Below, in pieces: positions 39,327 to 49,814 of a stretch of DNA of 64,000 nt (position 1 is its first letter; each line of letters begins with the position of its first letter). The notes under the pieces were generated by a model, which saw nothing but the letters and a program-made list of their open reading frames with translations, made no database searches and had not been told where the DNA came from. This DNA is from Pythium myriotylum (Eukaryota; Oomycota; Peronosporomycetes; Pythiales; Pythiaceae), in contig JALJCQ010000001.1 in NCBI GenBank assembly GCA_023091665.1, forward strand, positions 1,364,001 through 1,428,000. Direction: 5' to 3'. Both the position numbers and the translations under genes were made by a program.

Positions 39327-42300
39327 TTAGCCACGGCGCTTGCTGAGTCGCCAGGCATCTGGCGGGTTGTGGCGGTCGTAAAGCGGCTCGATCTTCTCGT
39401 TGCGTTTGCGCTTGGAGAGCTTGGTCGGGTCGCTCTTCTTGAAAAAGGCCGGCGCGAGCTCGACGAGCCACTTGGGCTCGATCGTCATGACATTACGCAT
39501 GTACTCTTTCGTCGTGAGCACGAGCTCGTGGTAGAGCACCCACTCGGGGTTCTTGTTAAAGACGGCGCTCGACGGGTGGATGTACACGGGCTGGCCTTCG
39601 ACCATGGTACGGTAGCCCTCCTGCGGGTCCTTCTTGGCCGTGTTGGCGAAGTACCCGGCGACGATCGCGCGTCGTACCTTATTGAGATTACGCCCGCATG
39701 ACGTCACATCCATCTTATAACGGTCGAGGATCGAAAGCAACTGCTTGCGCACATCCTGGGCTCGGCGGATCGCACGCGCCTGAATGAAGTTCTCGAAGCA
39801 CCACGGATTCGAAAACTTGGAGTTCTTCCATGCCTCGTACACGGCGAGCAGCGTCAAGTGATCGCCCTCGGGCTGGTGGAACTTTGCCTTCTTTTGGTCC
39901 GCCTGGGCCTGCTTCTCTTTGGGGCGGAAGAAGACCGTCTCAACGGAAAGCATAGCCACGATCGTGAGCACCTCTTCGGCGCAGCCCAACACGACCGATG
40001 TGAGGAGTACCTTCGCATTCTTCGGCTCGACAGGGAACTCGGCCATCTTTTTCCCGAGGCGAGTGAGCAGCCCTTCGTCATCCAGTGCGCCAAGGCCATA
40101 CAGACTCTCGAGAGCCAGAATCATCGACTGCTGTGGCGGGGGATCCATGAAGTCAAAGTTCATGAGGTCGTTGATACCCATGGCCTTGAGCTGCAGCACC
40201 ACCGAGTTAAGGTTTGCTCGCTGGATCTCTGGAATTGTGGTTGAGAGCATCTCGTTCTTGTACGCATTTTCAGTGTATAGACGGTAGCATTTACCCGGAC
40301 CTGTGCGTCCTGCTCGTCCAGCGCGCTGACGAGCCGACGCCTGCGAGCATGGGGTGACCACGAGCGAGTCCATGCCGACCTTCGCGTTGAATGCCTTCTG
40401 CTTACAGAAACCTGGATCGACGACGTAGTAGATGCCGTCGATCGTGAGCGACGCCTCAGCAATGTTGGTCGCTACAACGCACTTGCGGGACCCCTTGGGC
40501 GCTGGCTCGAAGATGCGGGACTGCATCTCGGACGGAAGTGCGCCATAGACAGGCAGAATGATAAGCTCGGGCGCCAGAGCTCGCTCCTGCAACTGCTTGA
40601 TACGCTGATATAGCACCTCGCACGCTGTATCGATCTCTTCCTGGCCTGTCAAGAACAGCAAGATGTCTCCCTCAGGTTCGGTTAAGTGGATCTGCATCAC
40701 ACACAGCAGTGCCGCGTCGAGGTAGTCGAGCTCGGGCTCCTTCGTGTACAAAATCTCCACGGGGAACGTCCGCCCAGGAATCGTGAAGATCGGACAGTCG
40801 AAAAAGTAGCTACTGAACTTCTCGGCATCGAGCGTCGCCGACGTCACGATCAGTTTTAGGTCTTTGCGCTTCTTGATAAGCTCTTTAAGGAGCCCAAACA
40901 AGACATCCGTGTTGATCGTTCTTTCGTGAGCCTCATCAAGCATGAGCGCTGAGTACTTGGAAAGCTTGTTGTCTGCAAGGTATTCGCGCAAAAGCATACC
41001 TTCAGTCATGTACTTGATCACAGTCTCGGGCGAAGTGCAGTCCTCGAAACGCATCGAGTATCCAACTTCCTGACCAAGTTCACAGCCGAACTCTTCTGCA
41101 ACTCGTTTAGCCACCGAAGAGGCTGCGACACGACGCGGCTGCGTGCATCCGATTATACCTTTGGATGTCAAGCCCATCTCGGCCATGTATTGGGTCATTT
41201 GGGTGGTCTTTCCCGAGCCCGTCTCACCAATAACCACGAGCACTTGATTATCCGCGATGGCCTGCATCAGTTGTCTCTTGAGCTTGAACACTGGAAGACT
41301 CTCGCGCTGCTCCAGAATTGACTTGTTCGACACGATACCGTACGACAGGTTTTTGCCAACCGACTTTTGTTTCCACTCTGGCATCTCAAACGAGCTGCCC
41401 ATATTGATACCTCGCAACTCTTGTGCGAAGTGACGCTCACCGGCTTCGGGCATCGGATCCTCCCACGGTCGGTTCAAATCCTTCGGGATAGAGTCGATCA
41501 ATTGGTTCGCCTGGGTCTGGCGCAATTCGCGTCGCTCCTTCGCGAGGTTTGACTGGGTCATAGCAGCTCGCTGCATCGACCCGTCTGGGTTCTTGACGAC
41601 TTTCACGGGTGACAACTCGCGGCTCAAGTGTGTTTGGCCGCGCAGGAAAATCGGTTCCTCATCATTTAACTCCACCTCGAAATTCTCCTCGGTACCTTCG
41701 GTGTCCAACACGCCATGGTCTTCATCGAAAGTAGGGTAATCTTCGACGGATAAAACTCCCGAATTAATGAGTTGTCTTGCCTCCCATCGCTCTGGTGAAG
41801 ACATCCGCTTGACTGCTCGCTGAGGCTTGTTATCATCATCATCATCGTGGTGCAGACGATGCATGCCAGGAGCCAACGGATTGACCCACGAGCGGTTGTC
41901 AGCGCTGGTACCAGTCTCGTCACGCGCTCGCTGAGCGCCTTCGGCTGAGCGCGAAGGCATGAGGTCTTCACCAGTTCTCTGATCGACGTCCTTCATTGAC
42001 ATGGAAATTTTAGCTCCACTGATCGAAATGACCTTGACTTTGACGCGCTGCCCACGAGAGACAACGTCCTTGAGGTTAGACACGCGCTGGGCCGAAACGT
42101 TCGACACATGCACGAGTCCTTCCTTCTTGTCACCGTCAAATGAGTCATCTAACTCGATGAACACGCCGAAGTCCACGACCTTGGATACACGCCCATCATA
42201 GATACCATACAGCTCAAGACGTCGTGAGGTTCGGCTCCTTCTGCTGCTGCGGCCGTAGCGGTCGTCATCGTCATCGCTGTATTGACGCCTCCGATCGTCT

Positions 42301-42911
42301 CGCCGGTCGCTACCGCGGTCTCTGCCCCGACTTCGATCTCTTTCTCGGCCACGATTCCTTTCTCGGTCGCGACTACGACTACGGCTACGCGACGAGCGTC
42401 GACTTTTCCTGTCGCCGTCGTCTCGCCGTCCTCTCGACTCGCGTGCATCTCGCCTCGACTCTCCAGCGCCAGGTCCGTATTTGGACGGCGCCGACACTGC
42501 GTCTGATTGTGTCTGCGGCCTGCGCGCCATGTACTTGCGGCCCTCGTCCTCGTCCTTGAGCGCGGTTGCCGCACCCACGATGTCGGCGGCGGTGAGCTGC
42601 TCGTCGTCTTTGATGTCGTACTTCCGGAGCTTCTCCTGTCGGCGCTGCTCGCCGCTCTTGGACGTCGCCCCTCCTTTGGCGCCTGGCTTGCGCGGCGCCA
42701 TGGTGTTGACGATGCGGAAGAGGTTCTCGGCGAGCGCCTCGGGCAGCGGGAGCTCTTCTTTGTGCAGCGACGCGAGGAACGCGGAGCAGCTCGTGCTCTC
42801 GCGCACCTTCTCGATGACGAACTCGGCGACGGTCTTGTCGCCCATGCCCAGATGGTTCTCCAGCTCCGTGCAGACCTTGGAGACCAGGCTCAGCTCCTGC
42901 AGCTTCTCCAT
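39327..42911 (-). CDS. DEAH-box splicing helicase DHX8/Prp22
   Basis: An intronless frame of 1194 residues starts at the ATG complementary to 42909-42911. It opens with the DHX8-specific helical N-terminus ([14 protein letters not shown]). An Arg/Ser/Asp-rich linker with RS dipeptides follows, then an S1 RNA-binding domain (about 233-310, [20 protein letters not shown]). The helicase core has motif [11 protein letters not shown] at about 560, Ia [14 protein letters not shown] at about 658, III SAT, and [17 protein letters not shown] at about 865. HA2 and OB-fold regions follow, with [16 protein letters not shown] and VYIHPSS motifs. Prp22/DHX8 releases spliced mRNA from the post-catalytic spliceosome. 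The RS-rich linker is more animal-like than yeast-like. It is the longest intronless minus-strand gene on this side of the window. Confidence 0.95.
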   Translation of the reverse strand: MEKLQELSLVSKVCTELENHLGMGDKTVAEFVIEKVRESTSCSAFLASLHKEELPLPEALAENLFRIVNTMAPRKPGAKGGATSKSGEQRRQEKLRKYDIKDDEQLTAADIVGAATALKDEDEGRKYMARRPQTQSDAVSAPSKYGPGAGESRRDARESRGRRDDGDRKSRRSSRSRSRSRDRERNRGRERDRSRGRDRGSDRRDDRRRQYSDDDDDRYGRSSRRSRTSRRLELYGIYDGRVSKVVDFGVFIELDDSFDGDKKEGLVHVSNVSAQRVSNLKDVVSRGQRVKVKVISISGAKISMSMKDVDQRTGEDLMPSRSAEGAQRARDETGTSADNRSWVNPLAPGMHRLHHDDDDDNKPQRAVKRMSSPERWEARQLINSGVLSVEDYPTFDEDHGVLDTEGTEENFEVELNDEEPIFLRGQTHLSRELSPVKVVKNPDGSMQRAAMTQSNLAKERRELRQTQANQLIDSIPKDLNRPWEDPMPEAGERHFAQELRGINMGSSFEMPEWKQKSVGKNLSYGIVSNKSILEQRESLPVFKLKRQLMQAIADNQVLVVIGETGSGKTTQMTQYMAEMGLTSKGIIGCTQPRRVAASSVAKRVAEEFGCELGQEVGYSMRFEDCTSPETVIKYMTEGMLLREYLADNKLSKYSALMLDEAHERTINTDVLFGLLKELIKKRKDLKLIVTSATLDAEKFSSYFFDCPIFTIPGRTFPVEILYTKEPELDYLDAALLCVMQIHLTEPEGDILLFLTGQEEIDTACEVLYQRIKQLQERALAPELIILPVYGALPSEMQSRIFEPAPKGSRKCVVATNIAEASLTIDGIYYVVDPGFCKQKAFNAKVGMDSLVVTPCSQASARQRAGRAGRTGPGKCYRLYTENAYKNEMLSTTIPEIQRANLNSVVLQLKAMGINDLMNFDFMDPPPQQSMILALESLYGLGALDDEGLLTRLGKKMAEFPVEPKNAKVLLTSVVLGCAEEVLTIVAMLSVETVFFRPKEKQAQADQKKAKFHQPEGDHLTLLAVYEAWKNSKFSNPWCFENFIQARAIRRAQDVRKQLLSILDRYKMDVTSCGRNLNKVRRAIVAGYFANTAKKDPQEGYRTMVEGQPVYIHPSSAVFNKNPEWVLYHELVLTTKEYMRNVMTIEPKWLVELAPAFFKKSDPTKLSKRKRNEKIEPLYDRHNPPDAWRLSKRRG

Positions 42912-43397
42912 GGTGCTTGGCTTGGTGTTGCTTTCCCTCGCTCGTGAAGAGCTCCAGAGAGTCCCCTTCCACTTATCTTAGTAGCCTACATGTTGTTCTA
43001 TATTTGAATGTAGAACACTATCTAGAACACATCAGAGTTCGCTCTAGAATGGAATTGTGGGTCGGTCCAGAATGAGCATGTGGTGGTCAACCTGTGTTCG
43101 AAGCTGATCGGTCTGGGAGGGGCGACGTAGGGTGCTGAACCGCCGAACCGATGCAACCAAACAGCAGATTGCTCGCCACGGGAGAGATGACTGGGTTCTT
43201 ATTTGGGAGATGAGCCCATCAGCACGACCATCATTCTGCACCCCGCCAATTCAAGTTGTGGAGATGATACCGTCGATTCATCATCTAGTGTTGCGAACAT
43301 AAGTTGGCCGCGGAACGGCGCCGCCTGCAAGGAACACGGCGGCCCACTCACCCTTCTCCGCCGTAGCTGCTCGCCGGATCCGGACGCGTTGGACCCG
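42912..43397. other. Divergent promoter region between DHX8 and the C2H2 gene
   Basis: This 486-bp shared upstream region has no gene. It contains the repeated TAGAACAC elements described separately, within 120 bp of the DHX8 start. The frame entering the C2H2 gene is open for about 65 codons upstream of its ATG but lacks another ATG, so it is read as 5' UTR. Confidence 0.45.
42995..43049. promoter_or_regulatory. TAGAAC direct and inverted repeats upstream of DHX8
   Basis: TAGAACAC occurs at 43011-43018 and again at 43023-43030. TAGAA recurs at 43045-43049, and the inverted GTTCTA lies at 42995-43000, forming GTTCTA-N10-TAGAAC. Opposed TTC/GAA units recall heat-shock-type elements, but the 5-bp spacing of a canonical HSE is not kept. 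Confidence 0.3.
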
Positions 43398-44255
43398 ATG
43401 AACGCCGCCATGAACGCCAACGTGGCGCCGCCCGAGTACCTCCACTATCTGGACGCCGCGCTCGCGCCCGTGGCCGCCGTCGACCGCCTCATGCAGGACG
43501 AAGGGACGTCGTCGTCCGCCTCCTCGGCCTCGCCCGCGCAGTCGCCCGCGAGCCAGCTCCACCGCCGCGACCAGGACCACGACGCCGCCGACGGCGACGA
43601 GGAAGGGGACGCCGACGACGACGGCAACAAGGAGAAGTGGGCCAAGCGCCACGTCTGCGACGTGCCCGACTGCGGCAAGAGCTTCGACTCCAAGTGGGCG
43701 CTCATCCGGTAGGCGGGACCGAATTCCGGTGCTTGACACGAAAGATCTCATCGTATCTGACGGTAATGTTTCTCACGAGATAGACACATTCGCGTCCACA
43801 CAGGCGAGAAGCCGTTCCCCTGCACCTACCAGGACTGCGACAAATCTTTCGCCGAAAAGTCGGCCATGACGCGCCACCTGCAGACTCACTCGCGGGACAA
43901 ACCGTACAAGTGCACGTATCCAGGCTGCACGAAGAGCTTCAAAGGCAAGGATTATCTCGAGTTCCACCTCAAGATCCACGCGGAAGGAAATCCGTACGCA
44001 TGTGAGCATCCGTCCTGTTCGAAGACGTTTTGTAGCCCAAAGAGTTTGAAGAAGCACATTCGGCTGTGGCACAACCCTGGAGGCAAGAGCACCTCCATGG
44101 AACAGCAGCTGCGAGAGCGGATCATTAAGATGGCGACACGAAACAAGGAGAAGACGCGGAAGTTCGAGTCGACGATTCGGACACTAATGGACGAGAACGA
44201 CGCTCTCAAGCGGAGAATAGCCGAGCTTGAGTCTCACATGCGACTACAAATCTGA
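43398..44255 (+). CDS. Four-finger C2H2 zinc finger protein with C-terminal coiled coil
   Basis: Two exons (43398-43708 and 43784-44255) encode 260 residues. The N-terminal 85 residues are acidic and Ser/Ala-rich. Four consecutive C2H2 fingers follow: C-x4-C, twelve residues, H-x3-H each, the last H-x4-H. The first begins HVCDVPDCGKSF and is cut by the 75-bp intron. A TGEKPF-type linker joins fingers one and two (HTGEKPFPC). The C-x4-C spacing and aromatic positions resemble TFIIIA/ZIC/YY1-type DNA-binding arrays. The C-terminus is a helical, Glu/Arg-rich stretch (about 225-260) that could dimerise. It is probably a sequence-specific transcription regulator. The ATG at 43398 is chosen because the longer open frame upstream starts only at TTG. 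Confidence 0.88.
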
Positions 44256-44633
44256 TCGTCCCGCACTCATCTATCTATCTACGTCTGCTCGTCGCAGTGG
44301 GCGGCATCGAGCCCCAGCCCACGCCTTCGCTCTACCTCCGGACCGTCACCGTGCTCCATCTACACGGGTCACCGGATGACTCGCTGCCTTCAAGTGTTTG
44401 TAAACGTTGTGTAAACCGTGATTTGGATCCGATAAACACAATCGGACAAACCATTCACAATGACCAGTAATCGTGTGAGCGACTTACTCTCTGTTTTCTC
44501 ACCCGCAAAGGGAGCTGGATCGACAAGCCAGTTTGTGTGGGATCCACGCTAATTTATTGTTTGGAGTCAAGCATGAGAAATAGAACCTATCGCACTGAAG
44601 CGGCCGAGCTACTGTATTTGTGGGGCTCTTCCT
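44256..44633. other. Convergent intergenic region
   Basis: This 378-bp stretch between the C2H2 gene and the CCT8 stop holds a short ATCT tetranucleotide run near 44270-44280 and A/T-rich 3' flanks. No gene or RNA was seen. Confidence 0.4.
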
Positions 44634-46398
44634 TTATCCCCGCGGCTTGGGGCCGCCGGCAGGCTTCGCCATAATGATCTGATCAACACGCAGCACCGTG
44701 ATGGCGGCATCGGCGCCGAGTCGCAGCGCCGATCGCTTCGTTGCTAAGTGATCCCAAATTCCGTCGGCAAGAGCGTTCGTCACGACGTGGGTAGACGCCT
44801 CATCCTGTCAGATTGCAGAATGAGTCATTAGGTACAACTGTGGTGATATTGCCCTCTGCAACAGAGTAACCAACCTCAACATTCACACCCGCGTTCGGGT
44901 TGCCAGCGGCGTGGGACGCGTATAGACTGGAGATGACCTCAGTCGCCATCTTTCCTGCGTTCTCCGCGAGAATTCGAGGCACAATTTCGAGCGCATCAGC
45001 GAATTTCTTGATCGCATACTGGTCGAGGCCAGGTGTTGCTTCGCCAAAGTTCTTAATCTGTCGGGAAAGTTCTAGCTCAGTAGCTCCGGCACCGGCCACG
45101 AAGCGAGAGTCCTTGCAGGCAGCCTTTACGCAGTTGACACCGTCATCTGCGATCGAAACGAAAGGGCTTAGAGACTATTACCCCTTTTCCACAGCAATAG
45201 ACTTACCAATCGCTCGTTCGATATCGTTCAGCACATTCTCAGTGCTAGAGCGGAGCACGATCGTCGCCATCTTGGCGTCCTCCTCATCTTGTCTGAAAAC
45301 CGTGACCTTGCGACCACCAATCTCCTTCACGGACACGTGGTCACAGAAACCCATCTCGTCGGGCGTTGGGGCTCCAAGACGCACGAGCGCGTGGGCGTTC
45401 ACAGCACGGCACAGGCGGCGCAGCTCCCACTTGGACGTGATCTTGATGGCCATGAGGTCGTACTTCTCCAAAAAGTGCAACGCCATCTCGCTGATCGAGC
45501 CACCCGAAACCACGACCTTCGCGCCGCTTTCGGCAATACCGCGAATGGCCTCTTCAAGGTTCTTCTCCTCGCTCTTGTTGTAGTTCATGAGCTCATCGGC
45601 ATCCTTGATCAGCACGGTGCTCTTGGCTTCCGTGGACGAAATCTCAATACCACAGCCAAAGACCGCGATCTTGGCGGCCTCGGCCTTCTTCACAGCGCCC
45701 TCCGAGTCGCGCTGGACAACCATGCCCTTGAGCACGGTCGAGTCGAGCAGGTTGCCGCCGCGGATCTTGCACACACGAATGTTATCAACGTTAATGCTCG
45801 GCTTCTTCGGCGCCGACGGCATGACGGTGAGGCACGCTTCAGCCACGAGCTTGGCGAGGAAGTCCTCGAAGCCAAACTGTTTGGACGCGAGGGAGGTCTT
45901 GATGCCCTTCTCGAGCTGCGCCTGGTCGCGGAGGTTCTCGATCTGGACCGACTCCAGGCCCTCGAGGATCTCAATACACTTGTCGTAAGCCTTCTGGTAG
46001 CCCGTGACGATCTCGCTGGCGTGGAGGCCCATGCGCAGCAGGCTGGCGGCCTCCAGCAGCAGCTCGCCGGCCAGCGACACGACGAGACACGTGCCGTCGC
46101 CGTAGTCGTTCTCCTGCATCTTGGCCGCCATGGCGACCATCTTGGCGGCCGGGTGGACGACCTCGAGCTCGTTCACGATGGTCGCGGTGTCGCTCGTGAC
46201 GAAGATCTTCTCGAGGTGGTTGATCACGAGCTTGTTCATGCCATTGGGGCCGAGCGACGAGCGCGTGATGGCCGCGAGCTGCTTGACGGCGTCGATGTTC
46301 TTGGCGACGGCCTGGTCCACGCCCTCGAAGTGCTTGTGGCCGTCCTTGAGCAGGGCGGAGATGCCTCCGCCCACGTTGAGTCCCATCGACTTGGCCAT
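44634..46398 (-). CDS. CCT8: Cytosolic chaperonin CCT/TRiC subunit theta (CCT8)
   Basis: Three exons (46398-45207, 45146-44875, 44804-44634) encode 544 residues, close to the family norm of about 548. Group II chaperonin ATP-site motifs are present: LGPNGMNKLVIN, VTSDTATIVNELEV with HPAAKM, and NDYGDGTCLVV. The C-terminus VDQIIMAKPAGGPKPRG and the N-terminal KSMGLNVGGGISALLKDGHK are specific for the theta subunit. CCT folds actin, tubulin and many WD40 proteins in an eight-subunit double ring. The second junction has several GT choices; 44875/44874 is preferred because it gives a 70-bp intron and the family-like join NVE-DEASTH. The ATG at 46398 is the first in the frame; the upstream reading lacks ATG. 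Confidence 0.94.
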
Positions 46399-46478
46399 CG
46401 TCCCCACGTTGCTTACACTCCAATCTATGGAAATCTTCACCTCCTCCCACCACACGCACGCCTATAGAAACGTTTTAG

Positions 46479-46520
46479 CCAATCATAGGGGATTTTACAG
46501 GGATACATTTCTAGGATTGG
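46479..46520. promoter_or_regulatory. Inverted CCAAT pair upstream of CCT8
   Basis: CCAATCATAG (46479-46488) and CTAGGATTGG (46511-46520) are complementary at nine of ten positions, with 22 bases between. They lie 81-122 bases upstream of the CCT8 ATG, a normal distance for NF-Y sites. Confidence 0.4.
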
Positions 46521-46592
46521 ACAAAACACTCGCAAAGATAAATACGGTATATGTCCAGCAGATAATCGCTAACGAAGGGATGCAAGTTGTCA

Positions 46593-47402
46593 TCATCTCG
46601 AGCTTGCCTGCCCGAGCTCGTCAAGCTGCCCGAAGAAGTCGCCCGCGATGCAGATGAGGATGTTAAGAGTCTTCAAGTGGAGCTCATCGCCCTCCGAGAG
46701 GCCGTTGCGAAGTATCCAGCAGCGGCGCAGGAGCTGACGGATGGTTGCGGCCACCTCCGCGTGGACGGGTTTGTCGAGGCGAGCGAGAAGCGCGTAGATC
46801 CAGACGCCGCGGGCGCGCGACACGGCCTCAGCGGACTCGAGCCAATCTGCGTGGTATATGAGCAAGCGCCGAGTGAGCACCTGGTCGAACTGGAGAAGCA
46901 GCCGGAGGTGGGGCGGCGTGCCACAGGATTGCATCAAAGGCGCTTCGTCAGACTGTGGTTCATCGTCGGTCGGCTTGCCGAAGAAGAAAGCGCTCCAGCC
47001 CACTTCGTCGTTCATGCGAGGCACTTGCGTGCGAAGGATGCTCGCGGCGTCATGACGATTCTTCTCTTTCGGCGGCGGACCTACTTCCTGCCAGCGAGAG
47101 AGCAGCTGGCGCAGCTCCGCAAAATCGGCGAGCAAGTCTTGCTTCCACTCGTCGCTCGGCAGCAGCGCGACGTTGGAGACCTCGCTGAGATCTTGCATCG
47201 CCGGCATGTTGGGCGTTTGCTTGCGATCGTACTTGCGCGGATCCACGTCCGCTACCACGACGTCTGGGATGCCCTCCGCCTCGATGCGCACGCGCCACAG
47301 ATACTCCTGGACGTCTGCAGGTGGCAGCCCCAACTTCATGCGCTCGACGATCGCCGCCACGTCCACGGCCTCCTCGTCCACGGGCAATGCTGCCGCCATC
47401 AT
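46593..47402 (-). CDS. Gemin2/SIP1, SMN-complex component
   Basis: A single-exon frame of 269 residues begins at the ATG at 47402 (MMAAALP); the open frame upstream has no plausible protein. The central WKQDLLADFAELRQLLSRW and the C-terminal block match Gemin2: LLLQFDQVLTRRLL, RGVWIYALLARLDKPVHAEV, IRQLLRRCWILR and LNILICIAGDFF. There the domain is an all-helical bundle that embraces Sm proteins D1, D2, E, F and G during snRNP assembly together with SMN. Length agrees with human Gemin2 (280). The gene diverges from the next one over only 145 bp, a compact bidirectional promoter. The assignment is strong; the presence of SMN itself cannot be judged from this window. Confidence 0.9.
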   Translation of the reverse strand: MMAAALPVDEEAVDVAAIVERMKLGLPPADVQEYLWRVRIEAEGIPDVVVADVDPRKYDRKQTPNMPAMQDLSEVSNVALLPSDEWKQDLLADFAELRQLLSRWQEVGPPPKEKNRHDAASILRTQVPRMNDEVGWSAFFFGKPTDDEPQSDEAPLMQSCGTPPHLRLLLQFDQVLTRRLLIYHADWLESAEAVSRARGVWIYALLARLDKPVHAEVAATIRQLLRRCWILRNGLSEGDELHLKTLNILICIAGDFFGQLDELGQASSR

Positions 47403-47547
47403 CTTGCTGATCTTGAGTAGTGTACCCCAGTGTAACCCGACGACACTGTAAGTTGGGTTCGGGTCCGGACCATTCCTGGAAACCCATGCTCCTCCGACCC
47501 GACCCGTCGACGGTGTGTTTGAAAGGCCACTCCTCCACTGGCCAGAG

Positions 47548-48255
47548 ATGGTGACGACCAACCCGCTGGACGCCGTGGCCGACCTGCAGGCCGTGGTGGC
47601 TCGCCTCGCGCCGTCGCTGCGGCCCCAGGTGCTGCCCAAGGGCTCGCTCTACGGACTCGACGTGCTGCTGAGTCTCTGCGCGTCCGAGCAGCAGCAGAAG
47701 ACGCTGCGCGACGCCGTCCACCAGAAGGCGCCGGCGGACGCCAAGACGCAGGGCCGCTCGCCCTACGCCGTCGGAGCCTTCGACGTCGCGCGCCGCGTGT
47801 TCAACGTGGAGCAGATCGCGTGGCTGACGGAGGAAGAGGCCTTCGTCCACGAGTTTCCGCGCTTCGTGGAGCTGCAGCTGGAAGACCAGGACGCGGTGAG
47901 TGGCAGTTGTCAGCGGACTCGACGGAGCTTTCCAATCGCTGACCCGGTGTGATGGCAGGCGCAACGAGTTACGTCGCTGTTTCTCCAGCGAAACGGACAT
48001 GACGAGCGCGACATCGCGGCCGCGCAGCAGTGCTTCAACGCCGCCTTCGCTCTCCAGACCATTCTGCGCGCGTTCCCTCGCCCTCCTGTCACGATCAACG
48101 GACGATCTATCGAGATCAACGAGTCAACGGACGTTGTGAAATCGATTCTTGGCGCGTTGTGTCCTTCGAAAGACAAAAAGACCAAGACAGAGAAATCGCC
48201 GCAGCAGCAGAAACCAGGAAAAAGCAAGAAGCGCAAGGCAGGAGCCAAGCCCTAA
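47548..48255 (+). CDS. Small protein of unknown function with basic C-terminus
   Basis: Two exons (47548-47895 and 47959-48255) encode 214 residues. The body (1-180) is predicted helical and globular, with LPKGSLYGLDVLLSLCAS, VFNVEQIAWLTEEEAFVHEF and ALQTILRAFPRPPVTINGR. The last 30 residues are Lys/Gln-rich (KSKKRKAGAKP end), compatible with a nuclear or nucleolar location. The 63-bp intron has standard gtgagt..cag ends and phase 0. It shares a short divergent promoter with Gemin2 and converges on maspardin with 83 bp between stops. I do not recognise the family; composition and splicing leave little doubt that it is real. Confidence 0.72.
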
Positions 48256-48338
48256 GCACCCTCCACGCTTGCACGCTCATAGACTTTCTTCTCACCGATG
48301 TAACTTAATCAACACAAGGTTTCCGTACATCTCGACGC

Positions 48339-49720
48339 TCACTCGATGAAGCAGCCATTTGATCGCAAGTGGACCTGCAGGTGCATGTTCACTTCCTCGA
48401 AATGAGAAAGGAAGGGGAAATCGCCAGCGTCCTTGATCATGGCCTAAACCTTCGGGTCAGGGAAACCGTTCACAGGTATTTCGTTCGCTTCCGTACAAAG
48501 GCCTACCTTCTTAGCGCACGGGTGCCTTTGCAACCACTCTTCCCGAAGAGTAGCAGGCAGAGTCGTGTCTCCGTAGCTCTACAACATTACGAGAACTTCA
48601 AAACCTGCGTATCGAGCGAAGAGTTGACTATTCGTACGTCGATCAGCGTGATCTTTTCATCCGGTAACGCAAGGCGCCAGCTCTTGGCACTGCACGACTG
48701 GCACTGGAGCGTCATGTAGCAAGCGGCCTCCTGTTGAGTAAGCTTCGTCACCTACTCGAATACGTTGCGTTAAATGCACGTGCTGGACAAAACTAAGCCG
48801 ATAGCATACTTGTTCCTCCATGTAGTCAGTAGCGCAAACATGTGCAGGATTTCTGCTTGGTTGCTTCGGCAGCTGCTCGAGCATGTGCCTGATGTAGTTG
48901 CACGAAGCCAATCGTCCGTTAGTTTTGTCTGAAGGAGTGCATAAATGCTAGTACCTGCGCTCACTTCTTGAGGTAGAAGTCAGGCATGTACGCCAGACTG
49001 ATTGACAGGGGGACATCAGTGTCACACATACTGACAGGCACCAGAAACAATGCCTCACGTCGAGATCCATGGTGCTTTCGAGGCAAACGGACTCGTATCG
49101 CAATAGCCTTGAGTCATGGCGAGTGATGCAACACGGTGAGGGTACATGGCAGAGTATCGCTAAGGTGTCATTGCCAATCTGGTCCGTGAGCATGCAAGGA
49201 CTCACTATCCACTTCAGCTCACCTGGGCGAGATACGCGCCAAGCGAGACACCGTAAATGTGGACCTACAGCAGTTCACTGGGTCGGATCATCCACCGAGC
49301 AACCGGAACAATCCCTTGTTCTACCTGCTGGAAGCCCATGGCATCAAGAAACCGGTCGAAGCTGTGGATCCACTCCTCTTGGGTCCACACGATCGGATGC
49401 TGCACCTGTGTGGTCTCACGGGTCAGCGGTATTTCGACTGACAACGCCAAACATGGAAGACGCACTGCGACCACGCGGTAGCCTTTCTGCGACAACCCCA
49501 TCGCCTGCAAGTGGAAGCATTTGGCCGAGCCGCTGACCCCGGGCAGGCACACGAGCGGAGGCGCAGCGTCGGCTGCCTCGCTCCTCGCGCTGTTGGGCTT
49601 GGGCTTCCCGCAGTCGTAATACTCCCACGTGTGTCCGTCGTACGTCGTCACGCGCTGCCTCGCTGCCTGCTGCACAAACGCGCGCTCGCTCTCGAGGAAG
49701 GTCGGCGCCATCGCCATCAT
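48339..49720 (-). CDS. Maspardin (SPG21/ACP33) alpha/beta-hydrolase-fold protein, nine exons
   Basis: Nine exons, all phases consistent, give 286 residues: 49720-49466, 49405-49325, 49264-49223, 49159-49059, 48997-48965, 48888-48810, 48730-48638, 48578-48507 and 48443-48339. Family landmarks appear in order: WEYYDCG, PPLVCLPGVSG, GYRVVAVQHPIVW (joined across intron 1), VHIYGVSLGAYLAQ with the G-x-S-x-G elbow, MYPHRVASLAMTQGYCDT, MPDFYLKK, ATDYMEEQ, a LTLQC-like segment, and AMIKDAGDFPFLSH near the end. Maspardin binds CD4 and Rab7 on endosomes in animals and is thought non-catalytic. Here the nucleophile-elbow Ser is kept, and catalytic Asp/His cannot be assigned with confidence. Introns are 59-79 bp. 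Because the exons are as short as 33 bp, this gene is easily missed by ORF-based annotation. Confidence 0.88.
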
Positions 49721-49814
49721 GGTAGCTCGCGCGGCTGTTCAAGATATTCGAGAATCCCAAATCGCCAAACATGATGCTCGCCATGGACCTCTATAAACAA
49801 ATCACTAAATGACA

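Noticed and set aside
44805..44889. Alternative 34-bp intron at the second CCT8 junction
   Set aside because: Below the size of every other intron here; the 70-bp alternative keeps frame and aligns better with theta-subunit sequences.
45289..46467. Plus-strand open frame of 392 codons
   Set aside because: Antisense to CCT8; His/Leu/Arg-rich shadow.
48369..48719. Plus-strand ORF of 116 codons
   Set aside because: Antisense to maspardin exons 7-9 and their introns; the maspardin structure explains the conservation-like look of the region.
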